A stretch of 64,000 bases of DNA, taken from assembly GCF_016862995.1 (NCBI RefSeq), contig NZ_BOOA01000025.1, forward strand, positions 44,668 through 108,667. The letters run 5' to 3'. Of the stretch, positions 34,487 through 42,273 are shown one piece after another (positions within the stretch are counted from its first letter, which is position 1; every line of letters begins with the position of its first letter). Under the pieces are notes generated by a model. It made no database searches. It was not told the origin of the DNA and saw only the letters and a list, made by a program, of their open reading frames with translations. The position numbers and the translations under genes were made by a program. The DNA is from Acrocarpospora phusangensis (GTDB taxonomy: Bacteria; Actinomycetota; Actinomycetes; Streptosporangiales; Streptosporangiaceae).

Positions 34487-34757
34487 CGCCCGCTCCTTTC
34501 TGTTCGCGTCGGCGGGCTTCCCGCGCGAGCGCCATCTCGCGGCAGTACGTCCGCCGCTTCTCTCGGGCCTGCCGGTCCCGCTCGTCCTCATCGAGCACCC
34601 CATCGGGATCGACCTTGAGCGCCCAATAGCTGAGGGAAGAGGGGTTGCGGGCACAGGCGGCTGCGGTTGCCTCTGTCCGCTGTTCGGGGGTGAGGTCGTC
34701 CCAGCGCCGTTGCGCAGCGTGGCGGGCCAGGATCGTGGCGGGCTTGTCCTGTTCCAT
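34473..34757 (-). CDS. Hypothetical helical protein (94 aa)
   Basis: Helical, charged protein (HAAQRRWDDLTPEQRTEATA, DEDERDRQAREKRRTYC) with no membrane helix. First gene of the replication operon in the minus direction. No family recognised. Confidence 0.6.
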   Translation of the reverse strand: MEQDKPATILARHAAQRRWDDLTPEQRTEATAAACARNPSSLSYWALKVDPDGVLDEDERDRQAREKRRTYCREMALAREARRREQKGAGDAAA

Positions 34758-35063
34758 GGGCTTGGGGTTTCCGTTCGGAGGGAAGTGTGGCGCTCGTCGG
34801 CGAACTGTCCGGCTCGCCTGCTCGACCGTCCGGTCGGTGTTGCTCGATTCCCCGTCCGGGGCGTCGCGGGAGGTTGAACGTTCTCGTCGGGAGGTTGAAC
34901 GTTCTCGTCGGTAGGCCGTCCGGCCTCAGTGCTGCCTGGTTCCCGTCCGGGATCCGTCACATTGGGAGATCGTCACAACGCGTATGTTGTGCAAGCGGAC
35001 GTCGGCTCCCCGCGCGATCCCTCCGCAGGCGCACGGCCGTACGCATCCGGACCGCGTCGGGGC
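34758..35063. other. Intergenic region with a 21-bp tandem repeat
   Basis: About 300 bp between the excisionase-like gene and the replication operon. Two perfect head-to-tail copies of a 21-mer starting CGGGAGGTTGAACG lie at 34867-34887 and 34888-34908, each with the palindrome GAACGTTC. This is likely operator or origin DNA controlling the replication genes downstream on the minus strand. Confidence 0.6.
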
Positions 35064-35342
35064 TCACTCGGCGTTGGCGTTCTCCAGGTCGGCGTCACGC
35101 TGGGCGTCGAGCCAGGCGTCGATCTCGGACTTCCAGGCGACGATGCGGCCGGCCTGCTTCCAGACGGGAGGAGCGTCCTTGTAGCGGGTCTTGCGCCACC
35201 ACCGGATGGTCTCTTCTTCGCGCCGGATGTACTTGGCGATCTCCGGCAGCAGGAGGAGCCGGTCATCTGCGGGGCGCGCGACGCGGGTGGCGCGGCGGTC
35301 CGCAGGCGGCTGAATGGCGGCTTGGGCCTGGGTAGTCTTCAT
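35064..35342 (-). CDS. xis: Excisionase-like (AlpA/Xis) helix-turn-helix protein
   Basis: A 92-residue basic protein with LLLLPEIAKYIRREEETIRW, the MerR-like helix-turn-helix of actinomycete excisionases, then the conserved WKSEIDAWL. It lies near int but on the opposite strand, with an XRE regulator between. It would bend DNA at the attL/attR arms to allow excision. Confidence 0.72.
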   Translation of the reverse strand: MKTTQAQAAIQPPADRRATRVARPADDRLLLLPEIAKYIRREEETIRWWRKTRYKDAPPVWKQAGRIVAWKSEIDAWLDAQRDADLENANAE

Positions 35343-35547
35343 CTGGCCTTCCTGAAGCTTTCGAGGTGACGGGTGAGGCGTGCAGCCCGGCAGGGGGATG
35401 TTTGGCGACGATCCCTGTCGGGCTGTCCTGCGTAGTGGGGGTCACCCTGCGCGATAACGATCTGAAGATCTCCATCTGCAACAGAACCTCCGTCACCGTT
35501 CTACACGAAAAACATCACGCTCGCCACCATCTGCAAAACGTTATACC

Positions 35548-36282
35548 GTGGGCTCCGTGGACAACCGCCAAGAACCACCAGCCGCACCCGACACGGGCCG
35601 CCCCCAGCTCGCGGTCTCCTGGGAAGCCAACTTCGCCCAGCGGATGAAGCGCATGCGCGAGGCTCGGGGGATGACGCAGACCGATCTTGCTCGACAGGTG
35701 AGCAAGTACAACCTCCCCTTTCACCAGCCAACCGTTCAGCGCATCGAGGCCGGTGAGCGCCCAATCCGGCTAAATGAGGCTTTTGTAATCGCGGAGATCC
35801 TTAAGGTCGATTTCCCCGAGCTTATAAAGCCGGATACTCCGCTGAATTACGAGGTGTACGGTGCCGTCCAGCGAATAAACGTCGCATCCTCCTGGCTTGT
35901 CGACAAGGTGGGCGTGGCATTTGATGACTGGATCGAACACCTTCTCCCCTTCATAAACGCCATGAAGGAGCGCTTGAGTCAGTACGCCGACACGGCAACG
36001 GCCGATGACCTTGACCAGGTGACCAGGTGGGGCTTGGCCTGGGCATACAGGGTGGAGAGTATCTACAACGACCTGGCGTCTAGTGTCACGTCGTTGGCGC
36101 GGATCGCTGGCTATTCGCCGTCGATTTACGAGACGCCAACCGAACAGCTTGTTGAATACGAGCACTCCGTACTTCACGATTCGGTCCGACTCCTCCTAGT
36201 GTGGTGTGAGAGGTTCAGAGGCTCTGAACTGGATTCGCCAGTATCTCCAGCACAGTTAATGAAGGAGTTCCCCGGGGGGTAG
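35548..36282 (+). CDS. XRE-family regulator next to int
   Basis: A 244-residue protein: helix-turn-helix at ~30-75 (MRMREARGMTQTDLARQV without strict order, then QRIEAGERPIRL), followed by an all-helical sensing domain. GC drops clearly in the second half, to well below the element's mean, suggesting a foreign origin. A -10-like TTATAC ends one base before the GTG at 35548. Transcription from it would start near 35553, making a leaderless mRNA beginning at the GTG at 35557 plausible. It probably controls int and excision. Confidence 0.78.
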   Translation: MGSVDNRQEPPAAPDTGRPQLAVSWEANFAQRMKRMREARGMTQTDLARQVSKYNLPFHQPTVQRIEAGERPIRLNEAFVIAEILKVDFPELIKPDTPLNYEVYGAVQRINVASSWLVDKVGVAFDDWIEHLLPFINAMKERLSQYADTATADDLDQVTRWGLAWAYRVESIYNDLASSVTSLARIAGYSPSIYETPTEQLVEYEHSVLHDSVRLLLVWCERFRGSELDSPVSPAQLMKEFPGG

Positions 36283-36313
36283 GGGTTCGGCTGACTCAAT
36301 GGAGGTTTCTCCG

Positions 36314-37621
36314 ATGGCACATGTAGAAGACCGATGGATGCGGAAAGCGCGCGGACCAGATGGCAAGGTGCTTCTAGACGACAAGGGCAAGCCGGTCATG
36401 GAGCGCGACCCTGTCCGCTATGGCAAGGGCTCGCGCTGGCGCCTGCGCTACATCGGCCCGGACGGCAAGGAGGACAACGAGTCCTTCGAGCGGAAGGCCG
36501 ACGCGGAAAACCGGAAGATCCAGGTCGAGGCCGATCTCCTCAAGGGCACCTTCATCGACCCCAAGGCCGGGAAGGTCACCTTCCGCAAGCAGGCCGAGGA
36601 AGTCATCGAGAACCGCGTTCTGAACCCGAGCAGCCGCGAGAAGATGCGCCAGCGGCTCGGGAATCACGTCTATCCGGTGATCGGCTCCCACGAGATCGGC
36701 CTCCTGTCGAAGCGCCCGAGCCTCATTCAGGGCCTAGTACGGAAGATGGAGGCCACTCTCGCGCCGGTCACCATCGAGGTCATCATGGCGCACGTCTCGC
36801 TCGTGTTCTCCGTGGCCGTGGAAGACGAGTTGGTCGCGAAGAACCCGGTGCTGAGCAAGACCATCACGCTGCCGAAGGTCGTGGCGAAGAAGCTGGTTGT
36901 GTGGACGCCCGACCAGGTCTTCGACATGCAGGATGCCTTATCCGAGCGCTACCAGATCACGGTGGACATTGGCGCCGGCCTCGGGATGCGCAGAGGGGAG
37001 ATTCTGGGCTTCGGCCCGGATGACGTCGACTGGTTCCGCGGGGTGGCGGGGGTGAATCGCCAGCTCAAGATGCTAGGTGGACGGCTGGTCTTCGCTCTGC
37101 CGAAAGGGGATCAAACACGTACAGTCCCGCTGTCGGAGATGGTGAAGTTCGCTCTGGCCGAGCACATGCGGCTGTTCCCGCCGATCACAGTCACGTTGCC
37201 CTGGCAAAAGCCGGACGGGAAGTCGGTCAAGGTCCGGCTGTTCGTGAGCAACCGGGATGGCGGCCCGGTGCTGCTGCCGGCCTACACACAGGTGTGGCAG
37301 CGGGCCCTGACCCGTGCGGGGATCGTGCCACGGCTGGAGGAAGGGGAGGCGCGGGGGGCACGGTACCGTGAGCACGGAATGCACATGCTTCGCAAGTACT
37401 TCACCAGCGCGCTCCTGGCCGAGGGGGAGAGCCCGAAGGCGGTCGCGGAGTGGCTGGGCCACAAGGACGGCGGCGCGCTGTTGCTGAAGGTCTACGCTGC
37501 GATCCTGCCGAGCTCGGAACAGCGGATGCGTAGGACCATAGACGCGGCCCTGCGACGGCCCACAGAGAAAGATCGTCCTTCGTCCGACGGCCCACAGACG
37601 GCCCAGGAGGGTGGGAGGTGA
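36314..37621 (+). CDS. int: Tyrosine site-specific recombinase (integrase)
   Basis: A 435-residue integrase. The N-terminus (to ~80) is an arm/AP2-like binding region (SRWRLRYIGPDGK), followed by a core-binding SAM-like domain and the catalytic domain. Active-site residues: Arg226 (GLGMRRGE), Lys264 (ALPKGDQ), His357/Arg360 (HMLR), His383 (LGH) and the nucleophile Tyr394 (YAAILP). I chose the ATG at 36314, which follows GGAGG; an in-frame ATG at 36299 lies before that site. The gene ends 30 bp before the attR core, and its last codons contain the putative arm sites. Confidence 0.93.
   Translation: MAHVEDRWMRKARGPDGKVLLDDKGKPVMERDPVRYGKGSRWRLRYIGPDGKEDNESFERKADAENRKIQVEADLLKGTFIDPKAGKVTFRKQAEEVIENRVLNPSSREKMRQRLGNHVYPVIGSHEIGLLSKRPSLIQGLVRKMEATLAPVTIEVIMAHVSLVFSVAVEDELVAKNPVLSKTITLPKVVAKKLVVWTPDQVFDMQDALSERYQITVDIGAGLGMRRGEILGFGPDDVDWFRGVAGVNRQLKMLGGRLVFALPKGDQTRTVPLSEMVKFALAEHMRLFPPITVTLPWQKPDGKSVKVRLFVSNRDGGPVLLPAYTQVWQRALTRAGIVPRLEEGEARGARYREHGMHMLRKYFTSALLAEGESPKAVAEWLGHKDGGALLLKVYAAILPSSEQRMRRTIDAALRRPTEKDRPSSDGPQTAQEGGR
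37554..37606 (+). repeat. Putative integrase arm-type sites, right
   Basis: GACGGCCCACAGA occurs at 37554-37566 and 37586-37598, 32 bp apart (three helical turns). The second copy extends to a 21-bp match with 8986-9006. Both lie inside the last codons of int and on the same strand as the left site. Spacing and symmetry fit integrase arm binding. Confidence 0.5.
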
Positions 37622-37651
37622 GCGTTGTACCAGATCAGAGGTGTGATGTTG

Positions 37652-37680
37652 CCTCAACCTCTTCTTCCGCATCTAGCCCC
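37652..37680 (+). repeat. attR core of the AICE
   Basis: Second perfect copy of the 29-bp repeat at 8854-8882. Sequence beyond it (37681 on) is the original downstream flank of the isomerase-like gene, including its terminator. Confidence 0.92.
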
Positions 37681-37694
37681 GACCCGCGGCTTCG

Positions 37695-37725
37695 TGGCCT
37701 GCCGATGACGGGGACTGGCAGGCCA
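37695..37725 (+). terminator. Displaced chromosomal terminator of the isomerase-like gene
   Basis: A perfect 9-bp stem, TGGCCTGCC/GGCAGGCCA, with a 13-nt loop, 15 bp beyond attR. Before AICE insertion it would have stood ~18 nt after the gene's stop. Confidence 0.7.
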
Positions 37726-37825
37726 CTGAGCTGCGGCGATGCTGTTGGAAGCGTTTCGCGAGTTTCCATTGGTTACGTTGTCGGACTGTCCGTCTTGTCG
37801 GTGGCAGCGTTTACGCTTCCCCTTC

Positions 37826-38317
37826 ATGAGCAACAACGAGACCAGCACCGTACGTCTGACGGTCGAAGTTCAGGATTGTGGTATCGCTCATCTGTTGGAC
37901 AAAGACCCTGGCGGATATGCCGATACACCGGCTCAGTCCATTGGATTCATCGCGGTTGAGCAAGGGTGTGTCACTCTTCACATCACTCACCAGTGGGGCC
38001 CGGCCAACTTCACCGTGACAATTGCCGACCGGGACCCCGGGGCAGATCTTGCCGGTTACGAAGACATCGTGGAAATTGGCTACGTGTCTATGTCGGGCGA
38101 AGTGGAGATGACGGGGTTCACTTTCGACGAGGCTGTGATGTCCCGCCTTCCCCCTCTCCCGGCCGGGCCTGGAACCTATCGCATCCGGTATCACGTCAAG
38201 GGCATGGACCTGGAGGGCACGGAAGACGCCGTCGATGACCACTACCTTCAGATATGGCCCGCGCTCCCTGCGGACCCCGTTGTCGTCAAGGCCACGAGTG
38301 ACGCTTCTCAGTACTAA
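37826..38317 (+). CDS. Hypothetical protein (163 aa)
   Basis: A mostly beta-stranded protein (TVRLTVEVQDCGIAHLLDKD, LHITHQWGPANFTVTI, GTYRIRYHVKGMDLEG). Similar small proteins appear as immunity-like or orphan genes in actinomycetes, but I cannot assign a family. It starts at ATG 37826 after a CTTCCCCTTC stretch with no ribosome site. GC is lower than in the flanking operon, consistent with an accessory region. Confidence 0.55.
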   Translation: MSNNETSTVRLTVEVQDCGIAHLLDKDPGGYADTPAQSIGFIAVEQGCVTLHITHQWGPANFTVTIADRDPGADLAGYEDIVEIGYVSMSGEVEMTGFTFDEAVMSRLPPLPAGPGTYRIRYHVKGMDLEGTEDAVDDHYLQIWPALPADPVVVKATSDASQY

Positions 38318-38522
38318 CTTGGGCCGGGGCACGGTGGAGAGCATGCTCATGAACGGGGCGGAATAGCGACGGAACAGCCAGCGGACCGGACGACGGGTCC
38401 TTGTCTCGATGCTGCACCGCCTGACCACCGAAGGGTGACATGTCCGTAGAGGCCAGCCGGGAAGGGAGCCCCGCGTCCAAACAGCTCGTTGGACGACGCG
38501 ACGGTGCCTCCCGGAGGTGTGT
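38318..38522. other. Intergenic region with one hairpin
   Basis: No gene seen. CGTCCAA at 38474-38480 pairs with TTGGACG at 38489-38495 (7-bp stem, 8-nt loop). No U-tract follows, so a terminator role is doubtful. Confidence 0.35.
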
Positions 38523-38699
38523 ATGGACGGCACGGTTTGGGTCGCGGTTCTTACCGGCGCGACAGCGGTAATCGCGAGCTGGGTGACTAGCCACGGCAAC
38601 CGCCGAGCGGCCACGGCCCAGGAGGAGATGTCGGCGCGCGCGCAGTTCGTGCGGGAACAGCGAGAGGCACGCAAGGCGGCGTATCACGCCAGGCGATGA
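38523..38699 (+). pseudogene. 5' fragment of a small-membrane-anchor protein gene (58 aa)
   Basis: Begins with GGAGG at correct spacing, then WVAVLTGATAVIASWVTSHG, a membrane helix, and the start of a charged coil (QFVREQREARKAAYHARR). Family members usually continue for ~100 or more residues after this point, so the frame is probably truncated by a frameshift or deletion. Confidence 0.5.
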
Positions 38700-38881
38700 C
38701 CACTCGGGGGGTCCGGCCCCAATGGTGAGCTGGGTGTACGTCACCGTGACCGCAACCGTGAGAATTCTCCGGGCGCCCGACCGGCGCAGGGGGGGCGGGC
38801 GTCGCGCGCGGATCGCGAAAATTTGTAAAGAATGGGTGGTAACAATCTTGTACGTCCCATGTTGGGGAGGCGCAAGCAACG
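38700..38881. promoter_or_regulatory. Upstream region of the PknG operon
   Basis: About 180 bp, unusually AT-rich in the middle (AAAATTTGTAAAGAATGGG) compared with the ORFs on both sides. This is where the operon promoter must be. A TTGTAA hexamer and TACAATC-like spacing are visible, but no unambiguous -10/-35 pair can be named. Confidence 0.35.
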
Positions 38882-38887
38882 TTGACC

Positions 38888-40075
38888 ATGCCAAGGGCCG
38901 GTGGCCCGCCGATGAGCATCGAAGCGCTCGACTTCGCGCTGCGCCGCCGTGCCGAGGAACGCGACAGGATCTCGGACGACCTGCTGGACCTCGACTCGCA
39001 CCCGGCCTACCAGCTGCTCGAGGGGGCGCGGCTGACCGGGGAGACCCGGCGCCACTGGGACGAGGCCCAGGCCAGAGCGGTGACCCTGTGGTGGTTGTTC
39101 GACGCCTACCGGGGGGTGCTCGATCGCGCGCAGAAGCTCAGAGCCGGCAAGCCCGACCTGGCCGCGCTGACCGGGCTGTTAGCCGGCCCTTCGGTGGAGC
39201 TGAAGCCGGAGAACGTGCCCGTCGAGAAACGGTCGCTGTTGCGGGCCGCGGGCGAGTGGATCACGCTGGACACGGTGGTGGCGCGAATGGACGCCGCCTA
39301 CCGCGACGTCGCCGAGACGGTCGCGGCCGCGGACACCGCCTGGGGCGCGCTGCTCCCGCGGCTCGACGAGGCCGATGCCGCCCGCCGCTCGGCTCAGGAC
39401 CTGCTGCGCGACCTGGACGGCGATGATCCGGAGCTGGATCGCATCGGCGCCGGGATCGACCGTGTCCGGGCGGAAATAACCGCCGACCCACTCGGCTCGG
39501 CCGCCCTCGGCGGCGAACTCGACGGATTGATCGCCGACCTCACCGCCCGCCGCGCACTGCTGGAGCAGGCCGCGCGGATCCGAGCGGATTACGGCGACCG
39601 GGCCCGCCGCCTCGGCGACCGCATCGCGCGGGTCGCCGAGGCGGAGAACGAGGCCCGCTCGATCCGGGACACGGTGCTCGTCAAGATCGCCTCACCCGCG
39701 CTGCCGGCGTTACCGGACCAGGCCGCCGCGTTGCGGGACCGGCTGGGCGCGCTGAGGACGGCCCGCGACCGCTGGCTGGAGCTGGCCGGGCGGCTGACCG
39801 AGCTGGAAGGGGCCGTGGACGAGGCGCTGGCGCGGGCGCGGAGCGCGACCGAATCGATGGCGGGCCTCCTCGGCCGCCGGGACGAGCTGCGCGGCCGGCT
39901 GGGGGCCTACCACGCCAAGGTGGTACGGCTCGGGCATGGCGAGGACGCCGCGCTCGGCGAACTGTACGGCAGGGCCCGCACCCTGCTCTGGACGGCACCG
40001 TGCGATCTGCGGCAGGCCACCGTCGCGGTCGCCGCGTACCAGCAGGCGATCAGCCGGATCGGAGTGGCGGGGTGA
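38888..40075 (+). CDS. Coiled-coil protein heading the PknG operon (about 395 aa)
   Basis: A long helical, coiled-coil-rich protein (ALDFALRRRAEERDRISDDL at the start; LARARSATESMAGLLGRRDE near the end) without membrane helix. The start is uncertain: TTG 38882 sits best relative to GGGAGG, ATG 38888 or ATG 38912 are also possible. Its stop overlaps the PknG start. It could be a scaffold for the kinase or sensor. I know no mycobacterial counterpart in the glnX-glnH-pknG locus. Confidence 0.7.
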   Translation: MPRAGGPPMSIEALDFALRRRAEERDRISDDLLDLDSHPAYQLLEGARLTGETRRHWDEAQARAVTLWWLFDAYRGVLDRAQKLRAGKPDLAALTGLLAGPSVELKPENVPVEKRSLLRAAGEWITLDTVVARMDAAYRDVAETVAAADTAWGALLPRLDEADAARRSAQDLLRDLDGDDPELDRIGAGIDRVRAEITADPLGSAALGGELDGLIADLTARRALLEQAARIRADYGDRARRLGDRIARVAEAENEARSIRDTVLVKIASPALPALPDQAAALRDRLGALRTARDRWLELAGRLTELEGAVDEALARARSATESMAGLLGRRDELRGRLGAYHAKVVRLGHGEDAALGELYGRARTLLWTAPCDLRQATVAVAAYQQAISRIGVAG

Positions 40076-42273
40076 TCGGATGCGCCCAGCCGGGCTGCGG
40101 CGGCACGGTGGAGGACGGGTACTGCGACCTCTGCGGCCTGGCCCCGCAGCCGGAGCAGGCACCGCCATCGGCGCCGCTGACCAGACCATCCGTCCAGCTG
40201 GACATGTCGGGTACGGCCCACACCGGTTCGAGCCGTTCGAGCCGCCGTTCGAGCCGGGGCCACCTCGGGATGGGCCTGGTCGAGGTGCCGGCCGTGCCGT
40301 ACCGGGACCCGGCCGGGGTGGTGCTGGCCGACGCCCAGGTGCCGGAGGACCGGCGCTTCTGCGGCAATCCCGACTGCGGCAAGCCGGTGGGCCGCCGCAG
40401 AGGCGATCAGCCGGGGCGTACGGACGGGTTCTGCCCGCACTGCGGCTGGCGGTTCTCGTTCACGCCCAAACTCGCCGGGGGCGACCTCGTCGGCGGGCAG
40501 TACGAGGTCAAGGGCTGCCTGGCGCACGGTGGTCTCGGCTGGATCTACCTGGCGGCCGACCGGAACCTGGAGGGCCGGTGGGTGGTCCTGAAGGGGCTGC
40601 TCGACACCGGGGACGTGGAGGCGCTGGCCGCGGCGGAGGCCGAGCGGCGTTTCCTCACCGCGATAGACCATCCGAACATCGTGAAGATCTTCAACTTCGT
40701 CACCCATCCGGATCCCGGCACCGGGACGATGGTGGGCTACATCGTGATGGAGTACATCGGCGGTGTGCCGCTCCAGGAGATGCTGCGCGCGCGGCTGCGG
40801 GAGAGCGACAACCGCCAGGCTCTCCCGGTCGCGCAGGCCATCGCCTTCGGGCTGGAGGTCCTCAAGGCCTTCGGCTATCTGCACGACCAGAGCCTGCTGT
40901 ACTGCGACCTGAAGCCGGGCAACGTCATCCAGGTGGAGGAGCAGCTCAAGCTCATCGACCTCGGCGCCGTGCGGCGGATCGACGACGCGGACAGCGCGAT
41001 CTACGGGACGGTCGGATACCAGGCTCCGGAGATCGCGTCCGACGGGCCGTCGGTCGCCTCCGACCTCTACACGGTGGGGCGCACGCTCGCCGTGCTGAGC
41101 TTCCCGTTCAGCCCGGCCAGCGGCGGGTCCGCCGCTCCGCTGCCGGCCATCGACCCGAGGTACGAGTCCTATCGGCGGTTTCTGGAACGGGCGACCGACG
41201 CGGAGCCCGGCCGGCGGTTCGAGGACACGGCGGAGATGTCCGACCAGCTCGTCGGCGTGCTCAGGGAAGTGCGCGCCGCGGAGGAGGGCGTCCCGCACCC
41301 CGCGCAGTCCCGGCTGTTCGGCCCGGAGCGGCAGGCCGTCGGAACCGAACTCGCCCCGGCCGTCACGGGGCAGGTCTTCGGCCCGCTCGACCGGCTCGAC
41401 GCCGCGTCCGCGCTGCCCGTCCCGCTCGTGGACCCGCTCGACCCCGCCGCCGGCCTGCTCGCGGGCCTCACCTCCGGGAACCCCGCCGAACTGGTCGCCC
41501 TGCTCGAATCCGCGCCGTCCACCCCGGAGACCACGCTCGCGCTGATCAGGGTGCTCGGCGAACTCGGCCGTCCGGTCCCGGACCAGTTGTTCGCGGACGC
41601 CGCCGGGCAGCTGCCGGGGGACTGGCGGATCTGGTGGTACCGGGGGGCCGCGCAACTGGCCTCGGGGGACCCGGCCGAAGCGGCGCGTATCTTCGACGGG
41701 CTCTACTCGTGGCTCCCCGGGGAGACCGCGCCCAGGCTGGCCCTCGCGTTCGCCCTCGAAGCCGGCGGAGCGCCCCGGGAGGCGGCTTCCCACTACGCCG
41801 CCATCTGGCGGACCGACCGGTCGTACGTGAGCGCCGGCTTCGGCCTGGCCAGGCTCCGGCTGGCGGAGGGCGACCGCGCCGGGGCGACCGCCGGTCTGGA
41901 CGAGGTGCCCGCGACCTCCATCCACCGCACCGCCGCGCAGGCGGCCGCGGTGGCGGCGACCGTACGGGGACATGATCCCGCCGAGGGCGAGCTCGTCGCC
42001 GCGGGTGAGCGGCTGCGGAACCTGAAGCTCGACGCCCGGGACCGCGACGGGCTGCTCTCGGAGGTGCTGCGGAGCGCTCTCGGCCGGGTCGCCATCGGCC
42101 GGTCCGCCTCGTCCGGGCCGGCGACGTTGCTGGGCACCCCACTGCACGAGAAGGGCGTACGCGCCGAGCTGGAGCGCGTCTACCGGGCGCTGGCCAGATC
42201 GGCGCGATCCACCGCGGAACGGCGCGACTTCGTCGATCTGGCCAACTCCGTCCGCCCGAGGACGCTGTGGTGA
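40072..42273 (+). CDS. pknG: PknG-type serine/threonine protein kinase
   Basis: A 733-residue kinase with the PknG domain order. There is a short N-terminal zinc ribbon (CAQPGCGG, then CDLC), a linker, a rubredoxin-like Cys-Cys pair (CGNPDCGKPVGR, CPHCGW at ~96-125), the kinase domain (~135-400; AHGGLGWIYLAADR, YCDLKPGNV, LIDLGAVR), and C-terminal TPRs. M. tuberculosis PknG has the same DLKP/LIDLGAV changes. PknG controls glutamate metabolism by phosphorylating GarA/OdhI. Start GTG 40072 overlaps the previous stop. The extra N-terminal zinc ribbon is shared with two other products of this operon. Confidence 0.92.
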   Translation: MIGCAQPGCGGTVEDGYCDLCGLAPQPEQAPPSAPLTRPSVQLDMSGTAHTGSSRSSRRSSRGHLGMGLVEVPAVPYRDPAGVVLADAQVPEDRRFCGNPDCGKPVGRRRGDQPGRTDGFCPHCGWRFSFTPKLAGGDLVGGQYEVKGCLAHGGLGWIYLAADRNLEGRWVVLKGLLDTGDVEALAAAEAERRFLTAIDHPNIVKIFNFVTHPDPGTGTMVGYIVMEYIGGVPLQEMLRARLRESDNRQALPVAQAIAFGLEVLKAFGYLHDQSLLYCDLKPGNVIQVEEQLKLIDLGAVRRIDDADSAIYGTVGYQAPEIASDGPSVASDLYTVGRTLAVLSFPFSPASGGSAAPLPAIDPRYESYRRFLERATDAEPGRRFEDTAEMSDQLVGVLREVRAAEEGVPHPAQSRLFGPERQAVGTELAPAVTGQVFGPLDRLDAASALPVPLVDPLDPAAGLLAGLTSGNPAELVALLESAPSTPETTLALIRVLGELGRPVPDQLFADAAGQLPGDWRIWWYRGAAQLASGDPAEAARIFDGLYSWLPGETAPRLALAFALEAGGAPREAASHYAAIWRTDRSYVSAGFGLARLRLAEGDRAGATAGLDEVPATSIHRTAAQAAAVAATVRGHDPAEGELVAAGERLRNLKLDARDRDGLLSEVLRSALGRVAIGRSASSGPATLLGTPLHEKGVRAELERVYRALARSARSTAERRDFVDLANSVRPRTLW

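Larger units (their letters stand above)
8854..37680. mobile_element. Actinomycete integrative and conjugative element (AICE), 28.8 kb
   Basis: The element is bounded by perfect 29-bp repeats. It has a tyrosine integrase at the right end, an excisionase-like protein, XRE regulators, a prim-pol plus helicase replication module, and an FtsK-type TraB translocase with small transfer genes, which is the standard AICE layout. Its genes are slightly less GC-rich than the flanks, most obviously the XRE gene and the AlbA-domain gene. Unusual cargo comprises a phage tape-measure gene, a radical SAM/methyltransferase pair and an AlbA/Schlafen-domain protein. Confidence 0.92.
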
